This document shows positions 33,235 to 42,793 of a stretch of 64,000 bases of DNA, one piece after another. Numbering within the stretch: the first letter of the stretch is position 1; each line of letters starts with the position of its first letter. Made by a program: the position numbers and the translations under genes. The notes beneath the pieces were generated by a model, which worked only from the letters and a program-made list of their open reading frames with translations, made no database searches and was not told the DNA's origin. This DNA is from Gnetum montanum. Its lineage: Eukaryota > Streptophyta > Gnetopsida > Gnetales > Gnetaceae. The DNA lies in contig MNCI01015761.1 in the NCBI GenBank assembly GCA_015680685.1, positions 97,894 through 161,893 of the forward strand, read 5' to 3'.

Positions 33235-35194
33235 CAATGATTAGTAGTTAATTTTATTTTCATGTAAGAAGAACCTTATTATTTTCATGATATAGACCTT
33301 TTATTTAAAGAAATAGAGGGATGGATGATGTGGTCTCATTCCTTTATACAATCATTTACCCAATCATCTTGATAGCATAGGACAACGATCACACAAATGG
33401 TGTTGACATCTGCATCATGATTGTCAATATTTTTATTAATAAAGACATAGTAGACATTCATAAAATAGAAAGGACATGACTCAATAAAAGAGAAAATTAT
33501 AAAAAAAATAAAAATTCCAAGAAATGGAAAACATATTAAGAATTAGAAAATATTTGAAGAAATAAAAAAAAGGATAAAAAATTGTAAAATAAAAAAGTGA
33601 AAATGTACTTATTAGTTCTTCATTCAAGATGGAGCATCTCCCCCATGACTAAACTCATGGGCGAGCATTCAAAAAATGGACCACATATTCCCTTGGTTAT
33701 ACATAGTAAGCTTTCCATTTATCATCTTTAATTATTTAATTTTTCACTTGGTGGCACATTTAATAGTGATGATAGTCACATTTCTATCATTTGGAGACAC
33801 ATCTTTAGCTCACCTAGAAGACATTTTCTTTTTAAGCGGTCTAGACATGTTTCCTTGTTTATTTTCTATTTTACTTCTTGTGTCTCCTTGTTTAACACCT
33901 TCTTTCGATGTATAGTCAGAGTATAAGATGTTATTCTTTATTTCTCTATTTAGTTCATTTTCTTAGGACAAGAACTAATAAGTGGGTTGGGTGTTTCCAT
34001 GCATCTTTTGAATGGTTTTGTATTTTCGTTTTCAAGCCACTGGGTGTCTTTTGGTTTAGTGGCTATTGTGTAGACTTGGTTTTGTGTACACACTTGTTCC
34101 TTAAGTTTGTTGTGGGTTAGTATAGGGATCATGTTAACACTTTGAACTTTGGACCCACAACTACACCCTTTATCATTATTAGTAATGCATGGAATTTTTT
34201 GTCTCTCCACAATGCACTATGATCAATAAATTTTAGTTTCATGTAAGAAGAACCATATTATTTTCATGATATAGACCTTTTATTTACAAAACTAGATGAA
34301 TGGATGATGTGTTCTCATTTCTTTACACAATTATTTACCGAATCATCTTGATAGCATAGGACACAGACCCAACAAATGGTGTTGACATCTGCATCAGGAT
34401 TGACAATATTTTTATTAATAAAGACATAGTAGACATTCATAAAACATAAGGGAAATGACTCAATAAAAGAGAAAATTATAAAGAAAAGAAAAATAACAAG
34501 AAATGGAAAACATATTAAGAATTAGAAAATTTTTGAAGAAATAAAAAAAAGGATGAAAAATTGTAAAAAAAAAAAAGTGAAAATGTACATATTAGTTCTT
34601 GATTCAAGATGGAGCATCTCCCCCATGACTAAACTCATGGGTGAGCATTCAAAAAATGGACCACATATTTTCTTGGTTATACATAGTAAGTTTTCCATTT
34701 ATCATCTTTAATGATTTAATTTTTCAATTGGTAGCACATTTAATAGTGATGGTAATCACATTTCAATCATTTGAAGACATATCTTTAGCAAGACTAAAAG
34801 ACATTTTCTTTCTAAGGTGTCTAGACATGTTTCCTTGTTTATTTTCTATTTTAGTTCTTGTGTCTCCTTATTTGACATCTTCTTTTGGTGTATAGTCAAA
34901 GTATAAGATGTTATTCTCTAAGTTTCTGTTTGGTTCATTTTCTTAGAACAATAACTAATAAGTGGGTTGGATGTTTCTATGCATCTTTTGAAGGGTTTTG
35001 TACTCTCATTTTTGAGCCATTGGGTATCTTTTGATTTGGTGGCTATTGTGTAGACTTGGTTTTGCGCACACACTTGTTCCTTAAGTTTTTTGTGCGTTGG
35101 TATAGGGATTGTGTTAACAATTTGAACTTTCAACCTACAACTACACCCTTTATCATTATTAGTAATGCATGGAATTCTTTGTATCTCCACAATG
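33235..35194 (-). repeat. 979-base tandem duplication in Gypsy-3
   Basis: Units are about 33235-34213 and 34214-35194; CATGTAAGAA lies at 33261 and again at 34240, and GT-TCTCCACAATG at 34201 and 35181. Each unit contains one protease linker (minus) and one internal polypurine-like tract (33636-33650; 34616-34630). The units are similar but have many single changes, so the event is old or preceded insertion. Confidence 0.88.
33950..34210 (-). pseudogene. pol: Gypsy-3 protease-RT linker, duplicate copy
   Basis: 86 codons with IPCITNNDKGCSCGSKVQSV, KEQVCTQNQVYTIATKPKDT and QWLENENTKPFKRCMETPNP. The start equals VPCITYSDSRCSC of Gypsy-4. It is followed directly by the spacer, not RT. Confidence 0.7.
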
Positions 35195-35265
35195 ATAGGT
35201 TCATCTTTTATGGTTTGTGTTGGAGTGCTAATGGTTGTTGGATTTTGCACAGGATTAGGAGACAT
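34918..35265 (-). pseudogene. pol: Gypsy-3 protease-RT linker, first copy
   Basis: An open frame of 115 codons with IPCITNNDKGCSCRLKVQIV, HKKLKEQVCAQNQVYTIATK and DTQWLKNESTKPFKRCIETS. The upstream protease core is missing or scrambled; Gag-tail sequence lies just to the right. Confidence 0.72.
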
Positions 35266-35289
35266 TATTTTTGTGAGAACAAAGGTTGC

Positions 35290-35814
35290 ACTAGATTGTC
35301 CTTATGCCCGTTTTGACGAGTTAGTAGGTTTACTACTTTTATTCATGTGTGGGAAATGTCCAACGTAAAGGACGTTTCTGAGACTTTTGCTAAGATCTAG
35401 TAACATTATCATTTACTTGTATGTTCACAACACAAGTCACATTCTTTTGTTGAGTTTTTGGTGACAATCCTTCCTGCATTGTTGGTGGTGACATATGTTG
35501 GAGGGAAGTATGAGAGTATTGAGGATGTGATGGAGCATAGGTGGTCAAAGATCATGATCCCACAAGAGATGTTGTGTGTTGATGGTATTCATGGGAGTAG
35601 TAGTAGTGATTTCAAGTAAGGAAAGTAGAACCATTTGGAGAAACAGGTTGTTGAACATAGTATCCATAATGGTCTGGCTAGTGATAAGAGTATTGCTAGT
35701 TTATTGATGGCATTCCCCACGGCTGTGGGTTTTTCCATTATGGTTGATAAGAAGTCCCATTGTGATAGTACTATTGGTTATAGGAATGTTTATAATTACT
35801 GTTGAGGCCAACCT
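35290..35814 (-). pseudogene. gag: Gypsy-3 gag tail
   Basis: The minus strand aligns in order with the Pro/Gln-rich Gag tail of Gypsy-1 (10240-10500): CCACAGCCGTGGGGAATGCC against CCATAGTCATGGGGGATGCC, and CAACCTGTTTCTCC against CAACCGGTTTCTCC. No usable frame remains. Confidence 0.6.
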
Positions 35815-35859
35815 AACCCATGCTAGGCATGGGACCACAATCAACAACTATATATTCCA

Positions 35860-36430
35860 AAGTAATTTTTGAGGAAACAAAAGATCAAGGATGGTATTTC
35901 CATGGGGTACAATGGCTAAAGACATGAAGTATCTCATTGAAGGTAGTGTAAGATAATCCTAACCATACATACAAATTACTTAAATATTAGAATAGTTATG
36001 GTCAAATGTGGAAGGCAATAAAAAATTTTACATCAAGCATATTAGAGGTAATCAACTAGATTTAGAAGTTTGCTATGTTACAACTAGAATCCTACTTAGA
36101 TCTTGCAACTTAATCAATAAGCTTTGTTTGAGTTCACCTCAACATAGACTAAAAACTAGAAAATCAATTAACCTACCTAGAGAAGAGTGCACATCTAGTT
36201 TATATTAGTCATGAGTACTTGAGGGTGAGCAATATATTTTTCTTAATTGTCTTTTAACTGAATACCTACAAACAAAGTATAATACTACATTTAGGGGTGC
36301 TTAGCCACTTTGTTGAGTCTATATTTATTTTCCATGAGATAGATGTACTATTTGACAAATAAATCTTTTCTAGTCCATGAACAAATACAATTTTTAATTT
36401 TAGAGATGTGTTCCTAAAAAGATTATAGAC
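35860..36430 (+). pseudogene. LINE-like C-terminal domain remnant A
   Basis: At 36090-36260 the frame reads INKLCLSSPQHRLKTRKSIN then LPREEC, two stops, and VLEGEQYIFLNCLLTEY. This fits a Cys/His domain of the form LRLSSHxLxIExxR, PREEC, LxDExHxLLxC, found at the end of some non-LTR retrotransposon proteins. The same block occurs at 49990-50170. The AATAAATCTTTT tail near 36360 is shared as well. Confidence 0.55.
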
Positions 36431-37018
36431 TTGAAAATAGTTCAACTTAAATTTGGAACCTTAATTGACATTTTTATATAATTTAAAAGTTACTTCAATC
36501 ATTATAACTTCATTGCTACATGCTTAATGTGTAACTGAAAAAGTTTTAATATCTTCAAAGTTACCTATATGCACTTTGAGATGGCGCTTTATTAAATTTT
36601 TGTTTGTTCAACTATAAAATTTAAAAAGGGGGAAAACCATTGCAAACCGTAATAATTATAAACATACGAAAAAACCATTAAATTTATGAGTTTCTAACCC
36701 ATTATAAATATTATATTCATTGTTAAGGTTATCTACACAGTTCAAATAATCATTTTAAAAATTAAAATAAAAGCTTTATTACATCGGAAATTGAACATAT
36801 CACATTTTCATGAAGACAATGTTTAACAATTAAAAATTCTGAGTGAAACCACCATGAAGATTGGAATTCAAAGTTAATAATAAGTTGTGCAGCTGATTAG
36901 AGGGAGCGATAAACCTTGACGGAAGCAATTTCAATCTTGACACAGTCAAAGTTTAAAGGTAAGGTGGAGAAATGAAAGAATAAGCAGAGAAATGAAGCAT
37001 TAGCTGTGCATCTTAGCC

Positions 37019-37149
37019 TCAGCGCTTGGGCAGATCTGCAGGTGGTGGAATAACTTTGGTGTCGGCGGTCGGTCCGTTCTCCGCAATGAAAACTGTGGCC
37101 AGTCCCAACGAGATGTGTGCGTCCAGATGGCAGTGCAAGATCCACACCC
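37019..37149 (-). pseudogene. LAC: Laccase last exon (fragment)
   Basis: Minus strand: a splice acceptor TTATGTTTCAG ends at 37150, then VWILHCHLDAHISLGLATVF, IAENGPTADTKVIPPPADLP, KR and TGA (37019-37021). HCHLDAH-x4-L is the C-terminal copper-binding block of plant laccases (T1/T3 ligands, axial Leu), and the intron before GVW is where laccase genes have one. The frame has no internal stop. Other exons are absent: GC-rich unrelated sequence begins about 75 bases upstream. A possible poly(A) signal AATAAA (minus) is at 36775-36780. Laccases are secreted multicopper oxidases of lignin formation. The usual final P-x-C appears as PKR. It is a fragment and cannot make an enzyme. Confidence 0.85.
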
Positions 37150-37224
37150 CTGAAACATAAAACATACAAAACAAATCATTAACAGACAAATACATTAACA
37201 GTACTTTTAATTGTAAAAAAAAAT

Positions 37225-37800
37225 GACGTGGGGTGGTGGTGGCAGTTTCTCCACACAGCGTATCGCAACGGCAGTTCGCAGTTGACGGTGGTTTCTTCAC
37301 CCACAGGCCGCTATAAACAGGGGAAGTCCGCGGCCAGCAAAAGGGGACGAGGGCCTGCAGCCAGCAGGAGGGGATCTCTTCTTTGACAAACGCAGGCTTT
37401 TCTCAGACGTTGGGAAAACAGAGGCGAGCCTTTTCTTTTGACACCGAGGAAGCCAGCAGTCTCTCTCACTGGCAGGGTAGAGCGGGGCTAGCAGGCAACA
37501 ACAACTATTGTGATGATCATAGTTGCAATGCCTGCGGCGCAATGCACTGCAGCAGGAAAGCTTCTCCCGTAGTTAATGGCAGGCGCGAACTCGCGGGACG
37601 CATCGTAGTGGCGGATCGGGATAGCAACCTCGTGCCTGGGGCAGTAGAAACGTCGATGTTAGCATAGCAGCAGGATTCTCCTTCCTTCTTGTCTGTGGCA
37701 AGCGGCTCGTCTTGACGGTCTAGTCAACGGCTGGGTTCTCTAGACGACGAGGCAGTAAACAACAGTAGACGTGTCTGCACGCTTCAGAAATGATGGCTTT
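37225..37800. other. GC-rich block of unknown origin
   Basis: Clearly richer in G and C, and in CpG, than everything around it. Frames stay open for 80-94 codons on both strands (for example 37383-37667 +), as expected by chance in stop-poor sequence. I recognise no protein. It could be a gene 5' end, a CpG-rich transposon leader or recently acquired DNA. Confidence 0.5.
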
Positions 37801-38725
37801 TGGCGTATTTCTTTTTTACAGTATCTTTCCACATCGTGTCTTGATGTTTTCTTTTGTGTGTTTATTTTCCTTTTTTTTTCCTGCTTTGTATCCTTTTTTT
37901 TTTCTGAACGTTTTATTGCTTTCAATATCTAAACTTCTTTAGCGTTTCATATCAGTTTTCGCTTTTCCTTTTACCAGTATTTATTTTTATTCTTGTGCCT
38001 CTGAGTTTTTAATGTCAGTTTTCTTCTTTTTCCTTTATTCTTGCCTGTTCCTGAGTGATTCCTGCCGCTCACTCCATTTTTACGTTATCTTTATGTTTCT
38101 GCATTTTGTATTAAAAAGTTCCTTTCTTCGTTTATTTCTGTTGAGATTAACGTAGCTTGCTTTATGCACGTGTTGGACTGTTACTTTCCGTTTCTTCCTC
38201 TTGCCTCGTATTTTTGGTTTATCTTCTCTGTTCAAGGTGGCAGACAAGTTCTACGTTTTCTTTTCTCTCACAACTATGCATGGAGATGTAAAAACGAAAG
38301 GTGACACTAACAGTCCACATGATATACATGAGATCCATCCTTCCTTCCATTGGCGGGTACAAGTAGCATTACGATAGCATCCATAATACCTAATAAGCAC
38401 CAAAATTTGCATTTTATTTTGGATTATTTATTCTACTCTTTTAAAATTGCACAAATTATTTAAGTTTTCAATATTATTATTAAATTTATATTTTAAATAT
38501 TTTGTTTAAAATATTATTATTGTTGTTTTTTTCACATAGCCCTTTCCAGCTGACACTATTCTCAGGTTTCCGTACCCATACGAGAGGCACCCTAGGCAAT
38601 AGTCTCCTAAAACAATTTTTCACAGGTGTTGACTCGCGTGTCCAAAATTTACGCATTAACAATTATTTTGTAGGTAAGATAATCTTTTAGGCATTTGCAT
38701 TTCTACAAACTTGAAATTTAAAGTA
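37801..38725. other. T-rich tract and AT-rich spacer
   Basis: Pyrimidine-rich runs (37800-38230, many TTTTCTTTT) then AT-rich sequence. It reads like a long 5' untranslated or intron region of the adjoining GC-rich block, but no gene can be drawn. Confidence 0.35.
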
Positions 38726-40243
38726 AAAGCCCCAAACTCTTGTATATGTAACATAATTGGGCAATAGCCCTTTGAATGTTTATATTGGCAGCTGTTACAT
38801 CCATCATCCTCTTCTATATCTAAGTTTGAAGCCTCTTCTACTATAACTATTTTCCCTTTCTACCAATCCTTGCCTATTTCCTTGTTCTTTCTTCTCTTCT
38901 TATGTTGATCACTTAATCCTTTTTTCTTTAGCTTTTCCTCTATGATTTTCAAGTTGGTTGTAACTTTTTCATTCATCAACTCCCACATCTTATCTATCAT
39001 TGTGTCAATCTCAGTAATAGGCTTTTGCATTGGCAAGGTTCTATGTGAAATCAACTCATCAAGAGTTGCCTCTTTTTCTTGATCATACATATGAACCGCT
39101 TTTTTTAGAATAGTTGGATCCTAGTTATATTCCTCTACCCTTTTCTTTTTGTACAAATCTCCTTCTTCTTTTGCCAACTATTCAACTAGCATTTGTATAT
39201 GATGGACTCTCAATTCTAATAATCATCCTTTAGCATAGATCCCATGGGCCTCCCTCATTTGTTATGAAGCCCATCTATGATCTAGAGATGCTGCTCTTTT
39301 TGAGAGAAATCATGGCTTCGACATTTATGCAGTAGAGAATAGTATCTATCCAAGGCTACATTCAAGGATTCATGATTTTCTTACTTCCACCCTTGGAATT
39401 ATTTTCTTAGATTGGACATTCTTTCATAGTTTTCTTATTTTTTGTTGAAGAGCTCAAGCATTGTGAACCACTAGTGGATTGAATCTAGTTCGAATGATCT
39501 ATACAACCTTTAAGCTTCTTCTATTAGTGTCCTAGGAAGGAGCTTAAGCTTTTGCCACTTACTTTCGATATTTTGCAAGGTGCTGGAATCATGGAAGGCT
39601 TATCAATGATGTTGTGGATCAAAATTATAGCCTCCCTCAAATTTGGGAATGTTATGCATATCAAGACATTTGATGCAGCTTTCCTTTTGATGCCTATGGG
39701 GTATTCTAATTGCCTCCCTAATTTGTGTCATGCTCCTAGTAGCTAAAAAGGGTTTATCTTTATCAGACATGTGATGGTGATAATCTATATTTCTATTTGT
39801 TTGATAGTGATGGTCTCGTCTATGCTTACTTTGATATCTTTCATATTGTCTTTGATTTTTATTTTTATCTTCATCTTGACCCCTTAGTGGAGCTCTATTT
39901 CCATACCTCTACTTACCTTCATCAGAATTGGATGTTGAAGATGAAGAGAAAGATGATGAACTGGGAGAATCACCATGGCTTCTATATCTTCCCCTATGGT
40001 CCCTTAATTTATCTCTTCTAGGTTTGGAGGAGGTCATATGCCTTGAGGCCCTACTTATTAGAGGACTTGTTCCATCTTCTCTAGGATCATCTACATTAAT
40101 TGAATGTAGTAAGGATCTAAATGAGCATATGAGATCCCTACATTGAGTGATTCACCCCAATTCTCTTCAATATAGATCCTATCATTTCTCCTACTAGTGT
40201 TCTCATCATGTGATGGATTATCATCTCTATGTGAAGGAGATAT
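38726..40243 (-). pseudogene. gag: Gypsy-3 gag
   Basis: The start codon is lost: the place of ATGTCT in sister copies reads ATATCT (40243). Further on come ELRVHHIQMLVE, KEEGDLYKKKRVEEYN and the frame 38860-39090 (MYDQEKEATLDELISHRTLP, IDTMIDKMWELMNEKVTTNL), which equals the charged helix after the Gag core. The zinc knuckle at 38761-38799 reads CNSCQYKHSKGYC with all four ligands. Many stops and shifts. Confidence 0.75.
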
Positions 40244-40356
40244 GTTTTTAATTAATAATGTATTTGACGTAAAATATTAATATTTTCAAAAAGATAAATT
40301 ATTAATAATTGAACAATAATCATTTATAATGTAACTAATCTAGATCATAAACACCA

Positions 40357-40375
40357 TCCCCAACAACAATAACAA
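40357..40375 (-). other. Gypsy-3 primer-binding site, decayed
   Basis: The plus strand reads TCCCCAACAACAATAACAA, against TCCCTGGCAACGGTGCCAA in Gypsy-4: 12 of 19 match, most differences G to A. Position next to the LTR supports it. Confidence 0.6.
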
Positions 40376-41339
40376 TGATGAGTGGTGAGTACCCCTATGC
40401 CTAACCATATGAATCACAAGTGTTCACATATGATCTGGTCAAATTCCACGAATGGGACTAGTTGTAGCATCTAGATTGTTAAGCATTGATTGCAGGACGT
40501 TGTGTTCCCACTTGGAATAGTGGTAGCTTTCTCATGTATGGTTAGTCCAAAGTGAAACATATGATAGTTGATGTTATTATGACCTTAAGCAGATCTTAAT
40601 GATAATAGAGAAATTAATTATTCAAACTAATTAACAATAGGATAATAAATTCTACACTAGCCTAAGGATGATGGGTGTCTATTCCTAGCTTTCTGTAGAT
40701 GTCCTAAACCCACATATCCACTATTGGGATTACCAAACATTTTACTACTAGGTCAACCAAGCAATAACACTGTTGGGATTACCAAGTGAATCCATGTTTA
40801 CACTCAAAACTAATCATGCTCATTCCTCCAATTAATTAGCATGCATAAAAATATAAATATTAACTAAGTACATGGAAAGTAAATTGCATGAAAATTAAAT
40901 CTATTATATGTCAAAGTGTTGCAATGAATATGAATCAATCTTGATCTTATTGTAGTTCATGGAATGTGTCTAGGTAAAATTCCACTCAAATAAGACATCG
41001 TACAATTAACTCAAATTCACATTATGGGCACTCACTCATTATTTCCTAAGATCATTGAATGAAACTACAAGAGTATAGCAACAAAATGACCAAAATATGT
41101 CAAATACAAAGTGAGTTTTAGCATATTTATAGGCAAATATAGGCATTGCATTGATAGAGATGTGTTAATGCATTTAGCTACATTGATAAAGATGTGTCAA
41201 CAAGTATGTGTCGATGGGGATACATCAACACATCTAAGATGCATTACCTATTAATGCATCTATGTGTTTTAATCCACACATATGCATCGATGCATCTAAG
41301 ATGTGTCGATGAAGCTACATGACATATCTCATCTCATAA
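40376..41339 (-). repeat. Gypsy-3 5' LTR
   Basis: 964 bases; plus-strand TGATGAGTGG start, minus-strand TATA (TATAAATA) at 41124-41131. It ends in CTCATAA before the CTAGG flank; the terminal CA is lost. Confidence 0.83.
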
Positions 41340-41344
41340 CTAGG

Positions 41345-41608
41345 CCTAGAGTCCAACTATTCAAAGAATTTTATAAAGTCACTTAAGAAAAAGGATAGTT
41401 CAATTATGGGAAAAAATGTCTTCCAAAATGGAAATATTAAAGATCAAGATTTAAATTTGAGCTTTAAGGACCTAAAAATAAGAATTAAATAGAAGTCATT
41501 GAAGAACATGTGGGAACAATAATGTGGAAAAAGGTATTTTTTTTGTAATAGATCTAAATATGGTCCTTAATAAAAGCACATACTTATTAATTTGCTACTA
41601 TTTTTTAA
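41345..41608. other. Spacer, left flank of Gypsy-4 insertion
   Basis: 264 bases between Gypsy-3 and Gypsy-4, continuous with 49599 onward before Gypsy-4 inserted. TCCAACTATTCAAAGAATTT-like reading (VQLFKEFYK on +) might belong to the LINE-like remnant, but this is weak. Confidence 0.35.
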
Positions 41609-42281
41609 GAAAGTGATGAGCGGCTAGGTACCCCTATGCCCAACCATATGAATCACGGGCATTCACATGCGACTTGGTTAAATTTCGTAGACTATAAGCA
41701 CTTAACATACACCAGACTCTAACTAGCGAAACCTTGGGTTAGAATGGTCATTACGTTCCTAATCTCACTTGTGATGTTCTGTGTGTGATGGTTAAGTGAG
41801 ATTAAGGCTAATGATTTTTATACCTTTTTACTTATCTTTTGGCGGCTAATTAAGGTATGAAAAATAAGGAATAAATTATTATCTAATTTATAATTATCCT
41901 AGCTTGTACTCTAACTATTTCTAGCATAAGTATCTAATTCCATCTTTTGAGCACGTTCTAAGCATCTCCTAACACTTCTGGGTTACCAGACGTTAATCGT
42001 CATTGGGTTTACCAAGTGTTTGATTTTCGTTTGAGATGGTTGTACTTATGATCTTTACAAACTATAAAGGAGCGATAGCGATTAAAATAACAATAATAGA
42101 AACTTAAGTAATTAACAAGCGATTAACAAAGCATAAACATATTAAACTACTGAATGCATAAAATAGCTAAGTCCAAATGCTATAAGGAATGCTTGAAGAG
42201 TTCATCTTTATTGCCATCACACCAATGGGCTCAAAGACATCAATGCTCGAATAAAGAGCCGATCACTTTTCTTACACCTAC

Positions 42282-42339
42282 TACAGGCACTTGGAAAATA
42301 TTCTATCTCCTACAGGCACTTGGAAAATATTCTATCTCC
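42282..42339 (-). repeat. 29-base perfect tandem duplication
   Basis: Unit starts TACAGGCACTTGG and ends TATCTCC; two identical copies. The 5' LTR has a single, diverged unit near 49351-49380. Confidence 0.95.
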
Positions 42340-42464
42340 TGCAGAAACAAACTATAAGAGCTTCGCTACAACTAACTAAAAGGTACCTAAATGAGGCGGA
42401 AGACCCTCTTATCTATAGGACAAAATAGGATCCACGTAAATGAGGTCATGTAACGCATGGAAGG

Positions 42465-42545
42465 CTATGTCGACGGGGCCGCATCGACACAACCACGTAT
42501 ACGTAGCCTCGTATACATGGCTGAGTCGATGCATCGACTAATGAC
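42465..42545 (-). promoter_or_regulatory. Palindrome cluster in Gypsy-4 U3
   Basis: GTCGAC, ACGTATACGT, GTATAC and TCGATGCATCGA within 80 bases, upstream (minus) of the TATA-like TCTATAGG/TTTATAGG near 42410. The 5' LTR counterpart (49495-49570) is eroded; its TATA box is at 49450-49457. Confidence 0.5.
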
Positions 42546-42554
42546 ACTTCATCA

Positions 42555-42567
42555 TACCCCCACGACT
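42555..42567 (-). other. Gypsy-4 polypurine tract
   Basis: Minus strand AGTCGTGGGGGTA beside the 3' LTR, preceded by CTCAAGGACGAGTTTTTACTC, the same block as in Gypsy-1. Confidence 0.88.
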
Positions 42568-42793
42568 GAGTAAAAACTCGTCCTTGAGTTACTCTACAAT
42601 TTGGAAGGTATGGATTTTTATTTACAATGCATATGACTTAACACACACATGACACAACATTAATTTGACCAAGTGCCCGAGTTATAGAGAAGGAAAAATT
42701 ACAAAAATGACAGTGTTCAGAAAAAAAATTGAACATCGTGCTAGCCTTGGAGTCTCTACCATGTAGAATGATGCATAAAATTGTTGGAGAAGA

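Larger units (their letters stand above)
35815..38725. other. Foreign insert within Gypsy-3 gag
   Basis: Gag sequence stops near 38726 (just past the zinc knuckle) and resumes near 35814; roughly 75 bases of the gag are also missing. The 2.9 kb between is unlike any Gypsy copy. It holds a LINE-like remnant (+), a laccase last exon (-), a GC-rich block and a T-rich tract. I see no terminal inverted repeats or flanking duplication. Confidence 0.7.
30501..41339 (-). mobile_element. Gypsy-3: deleted Athila-type element with a foreign insert
   Basis: 10,839 bases. LTRs are 40376-41339 (5') and 30501-31468 (3'); flanks CTAGT (30496-30500) and CTAGG (41340-41344) match at four of five bases. Minus-strand order: LTR, decayed PBS, gag with zinc knuckle, a foreign insert of about 2.9 kb, gag tail, protease linker joined to the 3' spacer, a 979-base duplication of linker plus spacer, then PPT and LTR. 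RT, RNase H and integrase are absent, as in Gypsy-1. Confidence 0.85.
41614..42554 (-). repeat. Gypsy-4 3' LTR
   Basis: 941 bases. It carries an exact 29-base tandem duplication (42282-42310 and 42311-42339) absent from the 5' LTR. U3 near 42465-42545 has palindromes GTCGAC, CGTATACG-like and TCGATGCATCGA. Confidence 0.92.

Noticed and set aside
37383-37667. 94-codon plus-strand frame in the GC-rich block
   Set aside because: No recognisable motif; open frames are expected by chance in GC-rich, stop-poor DNA, and frames are open on both strands.
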